Notes: generated from the sequence alone by a model not told the origin. Positions 7,999-18,021 are shown, counted from the stretch's first letter. The stretch is DNA of 64,000 nucleotides from G965232465 sp965276005 (GCA_965276005.1 OZ254962.1:62001-126000); one strand, 5' to 3'. Numbers and translations: made by a program.

Positions 7999-9240
7999 AT
8001 GAAAATAAGACATGTAACCGCTATTGTGTTGGGTGTTGTGTTTGCGGCAAATGCCTTTGCGGGTACCATAGTGTACAATACATACCGTTCGAACCCCGTG
8101 CAGCTAGCGGCAACCGAACAAGCCATCAGAGACTTTGAGGCGGCACACCCAGATATTAAAGTAAAATTAAACAAATTCGACCACAACGGCTATAAATCGG
8201 CGATTCGTAACTTTTTGATTGCCGATGCCCCCGATGTGGCGGATTGGTTCCCCGGCAACCGTATGAAGCCGTTTGTTGATGCGGGATTGTTCGACCCCAT
8301 CGACGATGTGTGGCAGAAAAACGATCTGGAGGAAAATATGGCGTCCTCGATTGGGGCATCGACCATCAATGGTAGAAAATATGCCCTGCCATTTTATTAT
8401 TACAACTGGGGTATGTATTACCGCAAGGATATTTTTGCCAAATACGGATTAGATGTGCCGACCAACTGGTGGGAGTTTATCGCCGTTGGTAACGCATTGC
8501 GACAAAACGGTATCACACCGATTACCATTGGTACCAAAAACTTATGGCCAGCGGGGGGCGTGTTCGACTACCTAAACCTGCGGACAAACGGCTATAATTT
8601 CCACATGGCATTGACCGATGGCAAAGTGTCTTGGGAAGACGAACGGGTAAAGCGGGTATTTGCCAACTGGAAAGTGCTGCTAGACAACGATTTCTGGGTT
8701 AAAAACCATACCACCCGTACTTGGCAGGAAGGCTTGACCGCATTTGTACAAGGCGATGCGGCGATGTATGTGATGGGACACTTTATGGTCAAAAATGCCA
8801 CCGAAGCCGGGCTTGACATTAGCAAAATCGGATATTTCCAATTCCCCATTATCACCCCCGGCGTGCCTGTTGCCGAAGAAGCCCCCATCGGATCGTTGCA
8901 CATCCCATCGAAGGCAAAAAACAAAAAGGATGCAAAAGTATTCCTAGCATGGATTGCCAACCCCGCTGTACAGTCTAAGTACAGCAAAGCCGTAGGACAA
9001 TTGCCTACCCACAAACAGGCGACTGTCGATGGCACCGTCGATCCCATGTTGCCTGTACATGCCAAAATGTTGGCAGAAGTCGACGGCGGTATCGCCCAGT
9101 TCTTCGACCGTGATGTCCCCGCAGAAATGGCAAAAGTGGCAATGGAAGGGTTCCAAGAGTTCATGATGAATCCAGACGATGCGGATAGGATTTTGGCTCG
9201 AATTGAAAAATTCCGTAAAAAATATTACAAAATAAGGTAA
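7999..9240 (+). CDS. Extracellular solute-binding protein of a sugar ABC importer
   Basis: Periplasmic binding protein, 413 aa, with a Sec signal peptide (KIRH charged start, hydrophobic core, AFA cleavage site before GTIVYN). The mature part shows the family 1 layout: AIRDFEAAHPDIKVKLNKFD, then ADAPDVADWFPGNRMKPFVDAG as separate strands, and ALPFYYYNWGMYYRKDIF, which match the usual sugar-binding protein core. The operon continues with two permeases and a beta-galactosidase, so a galactoside or galactose-containing oligosaccharide is the likely ligand. GAGAACAGGAGAG in front of the start supplies a good ribosome site. Confidence 0.93.
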   Translation: MKIRHVTAIVLGVVFAANAFAGTIVYNTYRSNPVQLAATEQAIRDFEAAHPDIKVKLNKFDHNGYKSAIRNFLIADAPDVADWFPGNRMKPFVDAGLFDPIDDVWQKNDLEENMASSIGASTINGRKYALPFYYYNWGMYYRKDIFAKYGLDVPTNWWEFIAVGNALRQNGITPITIGTKNLWPAGGVFDYLNLRTNGYNFHMALTDGKVSWEDERVKRVFANWKVLLDNDFWVKNHTTRTWQEGLTAFVQGDAAMYVMGHFMVKNATEAGLDISKIGYFQFPIITPGVPVAEEAPIGSLHIPSKAKNKKDAKVFLAWIANPAVQSKYSKAVGQLPTHKQATVDGTVDPMLPVHAKMLAEVDGGIAQFFDRDVPAEMAKVAMEGFQEFMMNPDDADRILARIEKFRKKYYKIR

Positions 9241-9264
9241 TATGCCTTTCGATCCTTGTGTGTG

Positions 9265-9289
9265 TTCCTGTTTGTCAAAAAAACAGGGA
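9265..9289 (+). other. Intercistronic stem-loop between binding protein and permease
   Basis: The arms at 9265-9273 and 9281-9289 pair over 9 positions (core CCTGTTT with AAACAGG, one G-T wobble) around a 7-nt loop. No T-run follows. Hairpins in this position are known to protect the abundant binding-protein mRNA and lower permease expression; that role is inferred here. Confidence 0.45.
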
Positions 9290-9348
9290 CGCATATGGGG
9301 GAGGTGTGATAGGTTGGGGGGGATATTATAAAACAGGGATTGTGAGAG

Positions 9349-10248
9349 ATGTCGGCACTGTGTATATATTGGAAACAGAACCAGCAGCGGTTGGCACCTT
9401 GGGTGTTTTTATTCCCCGGGGTGTTTATGTTTTTGGTGTATGTCATTATACCCATATTCCAATCGTTTAGTATCAGCCTGTACGCATGGGACGGGTTGGG
9501 CGAAAAAGTATTTATTGGCTTCGACAATTACCGGGAATTGTTTGGCGAAGAGGATTTTTATACTTCGTTAAAAAACAATGTGATATGGCTGTTTGGATTT
9601 TTGTTATCGGTACCGTTGGGGCTGTTGATGGCACTGTTTTTAAATCAGACAATTATTGGTATCCGCTTGTATAAATCGTTGTTCTTTTTCCCATTTGTCA
9701 TTTCACAAGTGGTTATCGGGGTGGTGTTTACTTGGTTTCTCGATCCTAGTATGGGGTTGTTAAACCAGATTTTGGGGTCTTTTGGGGTGCCTGAGTTTTC
9801 TATACTAGCAGATCCAGAAATTGTAACCTATGGTATTATCTTTACTGGGCTGTATTCGCAAACGGCGTATTGTATGATTTTGTACTTGACCGGTTTAAAC
9901 AGCGTCAATTCGGAAATTGTCGAAGCCGGTCGCTTAGACCACGCCAAAGGGTTTAATATGTTGTGGTACATCATATTACCGCAGTTACGCCCGGCGACTT
10001 TTATTGCGGTGGTGGTTACCATTATTGGATCCTTGCGGTCGTTCGACTTGGTGCAGGTTATGACCAATGGCGGTCCTTGGGGCAGTTCGCAGGTGCTTGC
10101 CCTGTATATGTACGAAAGTGCTATGTCCGAATACGGATACCGTATGGGATACGGATCGGCAATTGCGGTGGTGTTGTTCTGTATTATGATGGTGTACATT
10201 AGTTTTGTGGTGGTAAAAATGTACCGTGACGAGAGTAAAGAGAGGTAA
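9349..10248 (+). CDS. Sugar ABC transporter permease, MalF/UgpA type
   Basis: Inner-membrane permease of 299 aa with about six hydrophobic helices (first at about residues 19-40, LFPGVFMFLVYVIIPIFQSF). The EAA motif is seen as EAGRLDHAKGFNMLWYIILP, where the ATPase coupling helix would sit. It partners with the next gene to form the channel. The start at 9349 is the ATG behind CAGGGATTGTGAGAG. A 108-bp gap with a hairpin separates it from the binding protein gene, as is usual for such operons. Confidence 0.92.
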   Translation: MSALCIYWKQNQQRLAPWVFLFPGVFMFLVYVIIPIFQSFSISLYAWDGLGEKVFIGFDNYRELFGEEDFYTSLKNNVIWLFGFLLSVPLGLLMALFLNQTIIGIRLYKSLFFFPFVISQVVIGVVFTWFLDPSMGLLNQILGSFGVPEFSILADPEIVTYGIIFTGLYSQTAYCMILYLTGLNSVNSEIVEAGRLDHAKGFNMLWYIILPQLRPATFIAVVVTIIGSLRSFDLVQVMTNGGPWGSSQVLALYMYESAMSEYGYRMGYGSAIAVVLFCIMMVYISFVVVKMYRDESKER

Positions 10249-10252
10249 CAGC

Positions 10253-11095
10253 ATGTTTCCAACCCCCATTCAACACACTTCATCCGTATGGCGGGTATCG
10301 TATAAGGTTGCCGTGCCTGTGTTGCTGATTTTGTGGCTATTGCCGTTGTTAGCGGTGGCGGTAACTTCTGTGCGACCGGCGGCGGATATTTTAAACGCCA
10401 ACTATTGGGGGATGCCATCCAGCCTAAATTTTAACAACTATATCGAGATTTTTACCAACAGCCCGATTGCCCGATATACCTTAAACAGTTTTAAAGTGAC
10501 TATACCAACGGTCATTTTTACGGTAACTTTGTCTTGTATGACCGGTTTTGCGTTTGCTATATATCGGTTTCGGTTTCATATGCTGTTGTTCTTTATGTTT
10601 GTGGCGGGCAATTTTGTGCCATTTCAAATTTTGATGGTACCGGTGCGGGATTTGACATTACAGCTGGGTATGTACAATACTTCGTGGGGGTTGATATTGT
10701 TTCATACGGCTTTTCAAACGGGGTTTTGTACTTTGTTTATGCGAAATTTTATCCGTACCATTCCGTATGAGCTGGTCGAATCCGCCCGCATCGAAGGCGT
10801 GTCCGAGTTTCGGATTTTCCGCTATGTGGTGTTGCCATTGTTAAAGCCGTCTTTGGCGGCAATAACCGTGTTGATTTTTACTTTTATTTGGAACGATTAT
10901 TTTTGGGCATTGGTACTTACACAAGGCAATATGCAGCCGATTACAGCGGGGATTAAATCGCTACAAGGGGCGTGGTTTACCGCATGGCACCTCATATCGG
11001 CAGGGTCTATTGTGGCGGCATTGCCGCCTATGTTGTTGTTCTTTACCATGCAAAAACAATTTATCGCTGGCTTGACGGTGGGTGCGGTAAAATAA
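10253..11095 (+). CDS. Sugar ABC transporter permease, MalG type
   Basis: Second permease half, 280 aa, with six predicted membrane spans and the EAA motif ESARIEGVSEFRIFRYVVLP. It ends GLTVGAVK, nearly the same as the permease at the left edge of the window (GLTFGAVK). ATG 10253 is preferred over GTG 10226 because AGAGAGG stands 7 nt in front of it, and the alternative start overlaps the previous gene by 23 bp. It lies 4 bp behind the MalF-type gene and 11 bp before the galactosidase. Confidence 0.92.
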   Translation: MFPTPIQHTSSVWRVSYKVAVPVLLILWLLPLLAVAVTSVRPAADILNANYWGMPSSLNFNNYIEIFTNSPIARYTLNSFKVTIPTVIFTVTLSCMTGFAFAIYRFRFHMLLFFMFVAGNFVPFQILMVPVRDLTLQLGMYNTSWGLILFHTAFQTGFCTLFMRNFIRTIPYELVESARIEGVSEFRIFRYVVLPLLKPSLAAITVLIFTFIWNDYFWALVLTQGNMQPITAGIKSLQGAWFTAWHLISAGSIVAALPPMLLFFTMQKQFIAGLTVGAVK

Positions 11096-11106
11096 GGCGA
11101 CAACCC

Positions 11107-13008
11107 ATGCTAGGTGTATGTTATTATCCCGAACACTGGAACCCTGACAGTTGGCAAACCGATGCGGATACTATGGTACGGGCGGGCATATCGTGGGTAC
11201 GGATTGGCGAATTTGCATGGAGTCGCTTCGAACCACAGGAAAATCACTTCGATTGGAATTGGATCGATACGGCGATTGACATATTGGGCGGTGCGGGTTT
11301 AAATATTGTGCTTGGTACGCCTACTGCCGCCCCGCCGATTTGGGTGTGTCGTAAGTATCCGGACATGTTCGCATGTGACGAGAAGGGTAGGGTGCGGGGC
11401 TTTGGGTCCCGCCGTCATTATTGCTTTTCCCATCGAGGCTACCAACAACAGAGCTGTAGTATTACAGAAATATTGGCCCAAAGATACGGCAAAAACCCTC
11501 ATATCAAAGCGTGGCAAACGGACAACGAATACGGGTGTCATAACACCGCTTTATCGTACAGTGTGCATGCACAACAGGCGTTTCGATACTGGTTGCAACA
11601 AAAATATACGCATATCGACCGTTTAAACACCGCATGGGGCAATGTGTTTTGGTCTATGGAATATGGCGATTTTACCGATATACCTTTGCCCAATCTCACC
11701 GCTACCGCCCCAAACCCTACGCATGTGCTGGATTTTAAGCGGTTTAGCTCCGACCAAGTCGTCCGTTTTAACAAACAACAAGTGGACATTTTACGACACT
11801 ATACAGATGCGGATATTATTCATAATTACATGGGACGGGAAATGTCATTCGATCATTTTGCGGTGGCAACAGACCTCGATATTGCCAGTTGGGACAGCTA
11901 TCCTTTGGGGTTTTTGGAACTTAGTGCAGATATGGACGATACGGAAAAGCACCCTTTTATTAAACAAGGGGATCCGGATTTTCAAGCCTTTCACCACGAT
12001 TTATACCGCAGTGTAGGCAACGGCAGATTGTGGGTTATGGAACAACAGCCGGGACCTGTCAATTGGGCACCGTATAACCCTGTGCCGCTTGACGGCATGG
12101 TGCGGTTGTGGACTTGGGAAGCGTTGGCACACGGGGCAGAGGTGGTGTCGTACTTCCGTTGGCGACAAGCCCCCTTTGCCCAAGAACAAATGCACGCAGG
12201 CTTGTTGCGGGCGGACGGCGAAAAAGCCCCCGCATACTTCGAGGCAAAACAGGTGGCACAGGAACTAAAAACCACCGCACCGTTACAACACTCTCCCGCC
12301 TCCGTTGCCATTGTTTTTGATTATGACGCAGGATTTATGTGGCAAGCCCAACCGCAAGGGCAAAGTTTTAGATACGAGAGCATCGTTTTAGATGTGTATC
12401 GCTGTTTACGCAGCTGTGGACTAAATGTCGATATTGTGCCCCCCGATGCGGATATAACCGCTTATAAAGTGCTGTTTATACCTGCATTGGGGCATATCCC
12501 CCCCGCCTTACAACACAGCTTAACCACATACAAAGGGCATGTGGTATGTGGACCTCGCACGGGATGTAAAACGCAACATCTGCACATAAAAACCCCACAA
12601 ACACTGCATATAGGCGATATATCCATCACCATCGAACGGGTGGAAAGCATGCGACCCAACCACCACCGCCACATACAAAGCGGCGGATTCGCCCACCATT
12701 GGAGCGAAGATATACACACAGAAAATACAAATTGTGTCTCCCACACCTTCACCGATGGCAAACCAGCGGTGATTCAAGGCGAATGTGCCACCTATGTATG
12801 TGGGTGGTTGCACACGGACACTTTAACAGACATAATAAAACCCATACTGGAAAAAATGGGCATTGCCATAACCTCCTTGCCTAGTGGGCTGCGTATGCGA
12901 CACACGGTTCCCTATACTTTTATCTTCAATTACAATAACGCATATACCAAACACAACGGCAAAACCTACGCCCCCGCCAGTGTTACCAAAATACAGCCCC
13001 TTATATAA
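11107..13008 (+). CDS. Glycoside hydrolase family 42 beta-galactosidase
   Basis: Cytoplasmic retaining beta-galactosidase of 633 aa without signal peptide. GH42 features are clear: GVCYYPEHWNPDSW at the N terminus, the acid/base Glu141 in WQTDNEYGCH, and the nucleophile Glu312 in LWVMEQQPGPVNWAPYN, followed by the conserved RLWTWEALAHGAEVVSYFRW region. The trimerisation-like middle domain and a small C-terminal beta domain fill the rest. The frame is open back to 10972, but ATG 11107 gives the canonical family start. Placed at the end of the ABC operon, it would split imported galactosides. Natural substrate unknown; plant or algal galactosides are as likely as lactose. Confidence 0.93.
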   Translation: MLGVCYYPEHWNPDSWQTDADTMVRAGISWVRIGEFAWSRFEPQENHFDWNWIDTAIDILGGAGLNIVLGTPTAAPPIWVCRKYPDMFACDEKGRVRGFGSRRHYCFSHRGYQQQSCSITEILAQRYGKNPHIKAWQTDNEYGCHNTALSYSVHAQQAFRYWLQQKYTHIDRLNTAWGNVFWSMEYGDFTDIPLPNLTATAPNPTHVLDFKRFSSDQVVRFNKQQVDILRHYTDADIIHNYMGREMSFDHFAVATDLDIASWDSYPLGFLELSADMDDTEKHPFIKQGDPDFQAFHHDLYRSVGNGRLWVMEQQPGPVNWAPYNPVPLDGMVRLWTWEALAHGAEVVSYFRWRQAPFAQEQMHAGLLRADGEKAPAYFEAKQVAQELKTTAPLQHSPASVAIVFDYDAGFMWQAQPQGQSFRYESIVLDVYRCLRSCGLNVDIVPPDADITAYKVLFIPALGHIPPALQHSLTTYKGHVVCGPRTGCKTQHLHIKTPQTLHIGDISITIERVESMRPNHHRHIQSGGFAHHWSEDIHTENTNCVSHTFTDGKPAVIQGECATYVCGWLHTDTLTDIIKPILEKMGIAITSLPSGLRMRHTVPYTFIFNYNNAYTKHNGKTYAPASVTKIQPLI

Positions 13009-13038
13009 GCGGATATACTATAAACGGTCGAGCGGTAC

Positions 13039-14859
13039 TTAAAAGCCAAAATACAATGGGGCGATGACCGTGTATAACGCCCAAATAATTAGTATCAGTG
13101 GGGCACCTAGCTTGATATAGTCGTTAAATTTATACTGCCCCGGCGTCATCACCAAGATGTTTGTCTGGTAGGCAAACGGGGTGGCGAAACAGCAATTGGT
13201 GGCAAAAATTACCGCAAAGATAAAGGCGTTTACATCCACTTTCAACACTTGTGCCAGCGATATGGCAATGGGGGTAAACAAAATAGCGGTGGCTTGGTTT
13301 GAGAGTATATTGGTCATTATCGTTACCACTATAAAGAATATACTTAATATGACCGTAGGGGGCAAGCCATCTGATATGGCAATCATGGTGGTAGCAATCG
13401 CATTGGCACCGCCGGTAACTTGCAACGCCATGCCTAAGGCAAGGGAGGTTATAATTAAGAATATGGCACGGTAATCGACAGATTTTAAAGCTTCTTCGAA
13501 CGATATACAGCCGCTGGTAATCATGGTTATCGCCCCTATAAAAGTCGCCAGTGATATGGGCAACGACCCGGTTGCCGACAGGGCAATGGTAATAGCAAAA
13601 ATCGCCAAAGTATGTATCACATGGTGGTGGTGGCGGATGTTGTGGCGGTTCGACTGTATGGGGGCAAGGTCGCTGTCATTCGACAGGTTGCGGATGTTTT
13701 CGTGGGTGGTTAGCACCAATAAAATATCCCCTGATTGCAGGGGTGTGTCCATAAAGCCCCGTTTGACCACTCCCGTACTGCGTTCGATGCCGATGGGGGT
13801 AATATCTTGGTTGCGTTTTAGGTTTAGGGTGCGTAAAGTGCGTCCCACACAGCGGGATCGAAAAGTCACCATAATTTCCGACAACGCCAACGATTTAAAG
13901 CGGTTTATTTTGTGTTCGGTGTCTGGGGACAGGTTGCCTAGCTTGCGGGAGGCGATGGCAATTAAGGTTTCTCGATTCGCCTGTACCAATACTCGATCGT
14001 TGGGCAAAATAACCTGATCTTCGAACGGGGCGGTAAAGGTGTTTTTGCCCCGCTCAATTTGCATGATGTAGCCGTTAAAGCCCTTGACCCGTCGCCCGGC
14101 GATTTGTCTACCCGACAGGGGGGAGTGTTCATCGATAACAACGGTGGTAAAAAATCGCCGTTCGTCCGGGGTTACCTGATCGATCAACAACGATTTTTCC
14201 GGTAGTATTTTGGGGGCAAAAATCGCCAAATATACCATGCCGACTGTCGCTAATATGACACCTATTTCCGTAAACGCAAAAAAATCAAGCGGTGCCCCAA
14301 GTACACTGTTTACCATACCAGATACCAATAGGTTGGTGCTAGACCCAAGCACTGTCGTCATACCGCCCAAAATAGCAACAAAACTCAGCGGCATCATCCA
14401 CTGTGACGGACACATGTGCAGTTTTTTTGTCAAGGCAACAAAAATAGGAATAAAAATAATTACCACCGGCACATTGTTTAAAAACCCTGATAAAATCCCC
14501 ACCACACACAACGCTGATATAATTTTTAAAGTAGGGGGCATAGACCCCCGCCGAAACAACGCATTGACAAATATTTCCAACGCCCCTGTGCTGGACAAAG
14601 CATGTCCCATAATCATCAGAGAAAACAAAGTCAAAACCACCGGATTAGCAAGCCCAACCAGCAAATCCGTAGACTTCATAACAACCGTGCCGCCCGTATC
14701 GATAACCGGCATAAAATGAAACAAAAACATCAAAACCCCCAACACCCAAAGCGATGTCAGTTCGATAGGTAAATTCTCACTGGCATACAAATACAACGCC
14801 CCCAAGAGGGCTAAAAATACAAATCCCATCTGTAAAGTAGCGTAATCTATACCTGACAT
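13039..14859 (-). CDS. SLC13/DASS-type anion permease with two TrkA-C domains
   Basis: Membrane protein of 606 aa: about five to six N-terminal helices, a central cytoplasmic part (about residues 215-400) with two TrkA-C-like modules (HSPLSGRQIAGRRVKGF and IGIERSTGVVKRGFMDTPLQ regions, each ending in DRVLVQA or DILLVLTT-like strands), then a second helical half with NILSNQATAILFTPIA, a dicarboxylate/sulfate-transporter type loop. Such proteins move sulfate or di- and tricarboxylates with sodium. ATG 14859 is chosen over the upstream frame start at 14952 because AGAGAA precedes it and helix 1 then follows directly. Convergent with the galactosidase gene. The substrate cannot be told. Confidence 0.88.
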   Translation of the reverse strand: MSGIDYATLQMGFVFLALLGALYLYASENLPIELTSLWVLGVLMFLFHFMPVIDTGGTVVMKSTDLLVGLANPVVLTLFSLMIMGHALSSTGALEIFVNALFRRGSMPPTLKIISALCVVGILSGFLNNVPVVIIFIPIFVALTKKLHMCPSQWMMPLSFVAILGGMTTVLGSSTNLLVSGMVNSVLGAPLDFFAFTEIGVILATVGMVYLAIFAPKILPEKSLLIDQVTPDERRFFTTVVIDEHSPLSGRQIAGRRVKGFNGYIMQIERGKNTFTAPFEDQVILPNDRVLVQANRETLIAIASRKLGNLSPDTEHKINRFKSLALSEIMVTFRSRCVGRTLRTLNLKRNQDITPIGIERSTGVVKRGFMDTPLQSGDILLVLTTHENIRNLSNDSDLAPIQSNRHNIRHHHHVIHTLAIFAITIALSATGSLPISLATFIGAITMITSGCISFEEALKSVDYRAIFLIITSLALGMALQVTGGANAIATTMIAISDGLPPTVILSIFFIVVTIMTNILSNQATAILFTPIAISLAQVLKVDVNAFIFAVIFATNCCFATPFAYQTNILVMTPGQYKFNDYIKLGAPLILIIWALYTVIAPLYFGF

Positions 14860-14992
14860 AATGTGTTCTCTATTCCATTCAAAGTGCATTGTTTTTTTGT
14901 TCGTATGGGGGTAGTTATACCATGTGTTGCACAGATAGTCTATGAAAAACACTTTTTTGCAAGGGGGGTACCGAATAAAATATATGAATGCG

Positions 14993-15008
14993 TTTACATT
15001 TATGTAAA
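14993..15008. promoter_or_regulatory. Perfect dyad in front of the restriction-modification module
   Basis: TTTACA-ttta-TGTAAA is a perfect inverted repeat 60 bp before the nuclease-methylase gene, in the 209-bp gap 14860-15068. It could be an operator; TTTACA could also serve as a weak -35 box. No controller-protein gene is present beside it. Nothing else recognisable was seen in the gap. Confidence 0.3.
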
Positions 15009-15068
15009 ATGGTGGTAAGGTTAGGGCGTGTTTAACACTTTACAATTTTTTCAAAGGATAATACAACA

Positions 15069-16901
15069 GTGGCGAATGAAAGAGTAACAGAGGACATTGT
15101 TAGGGAACATTTTAAAAAATATAGAAATTTGGGTGTGTATATCGAAGAGCAGACATCGCAAAATTCTGTCATTAGTGCGTGTTTAAAAGGTGCCTCTAAA
15201 TCTGGTGTTGGGCGGGGGTATCCAGAGTTTATTGTTTCCAATATTCCTGATAATCCCAATCTCTTGATTATCGTTGAGTGTAAAGCCTCATTAAAACAGC
15301 ACGAATCGGATAGTGGCGACAAAGCCAAAGAGTATGCGGTTGATGGCGTACTGCATTATGCAGAATTCTTAAAAAAAAGTTTTGATGTTTTGGCTATTGC
15401 AGTGAGTGGTGAGGATAAAAATAACATCAATATTTCTCATTACTTGGTACAAAAAAGTAAGCATCCTGTTGCAATATTTGGCAACACTTTATTGTCTGTC
15501 GACGATTATGTGGGCGGTGTGAATAAAGAAGAGGCAAAACAAAAAGAAAAATATGACGAACTTTTGGTTTATGCTAGCGATTTAAACGAACACTTACATA
15601 GTCTAAAAATTAAAGAAGATAAACGCAGTATTTTGCTGAGTGGCATATTGATTGCTTTAAAAAATCCCCCTTTTAAGAAATCGTATAAAATGTATGGAAA
15701 AGCTAAGGATTTGGCTGATTTTTTATACGGGACTATTCGCCGTGAATTAAAAACACAAAATCTACAGCTGGATAAAATGAATATTCTTTTGCGAGGATAT
15801 GGATTTGTTACGGAACATGAATCGTTAATCAAGCAAAATAGTTCTGGGGTAAGGTTGCGACAGCTGATTGATACCATCGATGATAAAATAAATGGGTATG
15901 CCAGAACTTTTGAATTTTACGACTTTTTAGGGCAATTTTATATAGAATTTCTTAAATACTCGAATGCCGATAAAGGATTGGGAATTGTTCTAACGCCAAA
16001 ACACATAACAGAATTTATGGCAGATGTTATACATATTAACCAAGACGATGTGGTTTTGGATAACTGTACAGGCACAGGGGGATTCTTAATTTCTGCCATG
16101 CACAAAATGCTTCGTCAAGTAAAAGGTGATACAGAAAAAGAAAAACACATCAAAGATAATCAGTTGTATGGTATTGAATTTCAAGACGAAATATATCCCT
16201 TGGCAGTATCGAATATGTATTTACACGGGGATGGCAAGAGCAATATCTTACACGGAGACTGTTTTGATCAGGCGGTTACGGAAAGATTACAACAAAATTT
16301 AGGCGTTAAAAAATTTACAAAAGGGTTTTTAAATCCACCGTATAAATCAAAAAAAACGGATACACATGAAATAGAATTTATCCTTAATAATTTGAATATG
16401 TTAAATGCTGGTGGTAAGTGTGTGGCTATTATTCCTATGAGCTGTGTACTGGCACAGCAAGGCATTGAGCTGGCGTTAAAAAAGAAACTATTACAAAATC
16501 ATACACTAGAGGCGGTGTTCTCCATGCCCATTGAATTATTTGCAAATTCTAAAGTGAGCGTAGCGACTTCTATTATCGTTTTAACTGCGGGGCAAAAACA
16601 TCCTGAAAATTATAAAACATTTTTTGGTTATTATCGTGATGACGGCTATGAAAAACGCAAAACAATGGGACGGGCTGATTATCATGGCAAATGGCATACA
16701 GTCAAAGATAATTGGCTTATTTTATTCCAAAATAAAACAGAAAAAGATGGGTTAAGTATAACTAAGGTGGTATCAGCAGACGATGAATGGTGTGCCGAAG
16801 CGTATATGAAAACGGATTATACCGCCCTAACGCAATCAGATTTTGAAAAAAGTATTCGAGATTTTGTCGCTTTTAAGGTATCGAATAATTGGGAGACCTA
16901 A
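15069..16901 (+). CDS. Fused nuclease / N6-adenine DNA methyltransferase (BcgI A-like RM subunit)
   Basis: Restriction and modification in one chain of 610 aa. The N-terminal domain shows a PD-(D/E)xK pattern (Pro52-Glu53 and Glu70-Cys-Lys72 in IIVECK), the HsdR-like nuclease core. From about residue 310 an HsdM-type methyltransferase follows: TPKHITEFMADV, motif I DNCTGTGGF, motif IV NPPY near residue 421. No ATP-driven translocase is present. Size and partner (321-aa specificity protein next door) agree with type IIB BcgI-like enzymes. The start is GTG 15069 with AAAGGA 12 nt upstream. The gene is clearly AT-richer than its neighbours, which suggests transfer. Confidence 0.85.
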   Translation: MANERVTEDIVREHFKKYRNLGVYIEEQTSQNSVISACLKGASKSGVGRGYPEFIVSNIPDNPNLLIIVECKASLKQHESDSGDKAKEYAVDGVLHYAEFLKKSFDVLAIAVSGEDKNNINISHYLVQKSKHPVAIFGNTLLSVDDYVGGVNKEEAKQKEKYDELLVYASDLNEHLHSLKIKEDKRSILLSGILIALKNPPFKKSYKMYGKAKDLADFLYGTIRRELKTQNLQLDKMNILLRGYGFVTEHESLIKQNSSGVRLRQLIDTIDDKINGYARTFEFYDFLGQFYIEFLKYSNADKGLGIVLTPKHITEFMADVIHINQDDVVLDNCTGTGGFLISAMHKMLRQVKGDTEKEKHIKDNQLYGIEFQDEIYPLAVSNMYLHGDGKSNILHGDCFDQAVTERLQQNLGVKKFTKGFLNPPYKSKKTDTHEIEFILNNLNMLNAGGKCVAIIPMSCVLAQQGIELALKKKLLQNHTLEAVFSMPIELFANSKVSVATSIIVLTAGQKHPENYKTFFGYYRDDGYEKRKTMGRADYHGKWHTVKDNWLILFQNKTEKDGLSITKVVSADDEWCAEAYMKTDYTALTQSDFEKSIRDFVAFKVSNNWET

Positions 16902-17867
16902 ATGGATTTAGTCGCTGTGTCTGATATATTCGATATGCGTTATGGTAATAGCTTGGGTTTGAATACATTAGATCCGTGTCATTGCAAGCACCGACCTTGT
17001 TCGCAACATGTCATACCTTTTGTTTCTAGAACAGCAAAAAACAATGGTATTTCTGCTTATGTTGCACCTGTGGCAGGTGTTGCACTGAATCCTTCGCATA
17101 CGCTTTCTGTTGCTATGAGTGGTTCGGTTTTGTCAACATTTTATCAAGGACGGGCATATTATACGGGGTACCATGTGGCTTGTTTGGCACCAAAAATATC
17201 ATTAACAACACAGCAAATGCTTTATTATGCGTTATGCCTTAGTAAAAATGCTTATAGATATTCTTATGGCAGGCAAGCCAATAAAACTTTAAAAAGTATT
17301 TTGATTCCTGATGTCGAATCTATTCCCACATGGGTTGTGGAAACGAATATACCGAAAATTTCTAAAAAACCCATCCATCGAAAATCTTTTGATTTGGATG
17401 TTACACAATGGAAAGAATTCGAAGTCGAAAATTTGTTTGATGTAAAAGGCACCAAAAGTCATACAAAGGAACATATGCGTTTGTATGGCAAAGGAATATA
17501 CCCATATGTTACGACTTCTTCTGTTGATAATGGTATCGAAGGTTTTTATAGTCACTTTACGGAACATGGGAATGTTTTAACCATAGACAGTGCAACTGTG
17601 GGGAGTTGTTTTTATCAAGATGTACATTTTACTGCATCGGATCATGTTGAAAAGCTGGTTCCAAAATTTGCAATGAACAAGCATATTGCTTTGTTTTTAC
17701 AAACAATTGTTGCATATGAAAAGTTTAGATACGGTTATGGTCGTAAGTTTGCTCAGAAAAGAATAAAAAATACAGCAATTAAATTACCTGTTGACAACGA
17801 TGGCAATCCCGATTGGCAGTTTATGGAAGATTATATGAAATCACTGCCATACAGTGCCAGTCTGTGA
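16902..17867 (+). CDS. DNA specificity subunit (HsdS/BcgI B-like)
   Basis: Target-recognition protein of 321 aa that would direct the preceding enzyme to its site. It is built from two similar halves: the first ends with YSYGRQANKTLKSILIPD, the second with YGYGRKFAQKRIKNTAIKLP, each a target-recognition domain followed by a short conserved spacer. It closes with PDWQFMEDYMKSLPYS, a tail common in specificity subunits of this class. The ATG directly follows the stop codon of the methylase gene, so translation is likely coupled. AT-rich like its partner. The recognition sequence cannot be deduced. Confidence 0.85.
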   Translation: MDLVAVSDIFDMRYGNSLGLNTLDPCHCKHRPCSQHVIPFVSRTAKNNGISAYVAPVAGVALNPSHTLSVAMSGSVLSTFYQGRAYYTGYHVACLAPKISLTTQQMLYYALCLSKNAYRYSYGRQANKTLKSILIPDVESIPTWVVETNIPKISKKPIHRKSFDLDVTQWKEFEVENLFDVKGTKSHTKEHMRLYGKGIYPYVTTSSVDNGIEGFYSHFTEHGNVLTIDSATVGSCFYQDVHFTASDHVEKLVPKFAMNKHIALFLQTIVAYEKFRYGYGRKFAQKRIKNTAIKLPVDNDGNPDWQFMEDYMKSLPYSASL

Positions 17868-17981
17868 TTGTATGCGTACATTGTGTGTATAAGGGTACAT
17901 TTTTTTATTTCCCACATAGAAAAAAGGTTGTTTTTTGTTGTAATCCTGCGTATAGTGTCGACATATTTTTTGTAATCTGAT

Positions 17982-18021
17982 ATAGGAAAGACCACAGAAA
18001 AAAGCATAGGAAAGACCACAG
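17982..18021 (+). repeat. Two-copy 24-bp tandem repeat overlapping the tsaC ribosome site
   Basis: ATAGGAAAGACCACAG occurs at 17982-17997 and 18006-18021 with a period of 24 bp (A-rich linkers in between). Both copies contain AGGA, and the second copy lies just in front of the TTG start at 18031. A change in copy number would alter the leader. The rest of gap 17868-18030 is AT-rich with no further gene. Confidence 0.6.

Noticed and set aside
15032..15328. Possible small controller protein gene on the minus strand before the first RM module
   Set aside because: It overlaps the start of the nuclease-methylase gene, has no helix-turn-helix, and fits a shadow frame.
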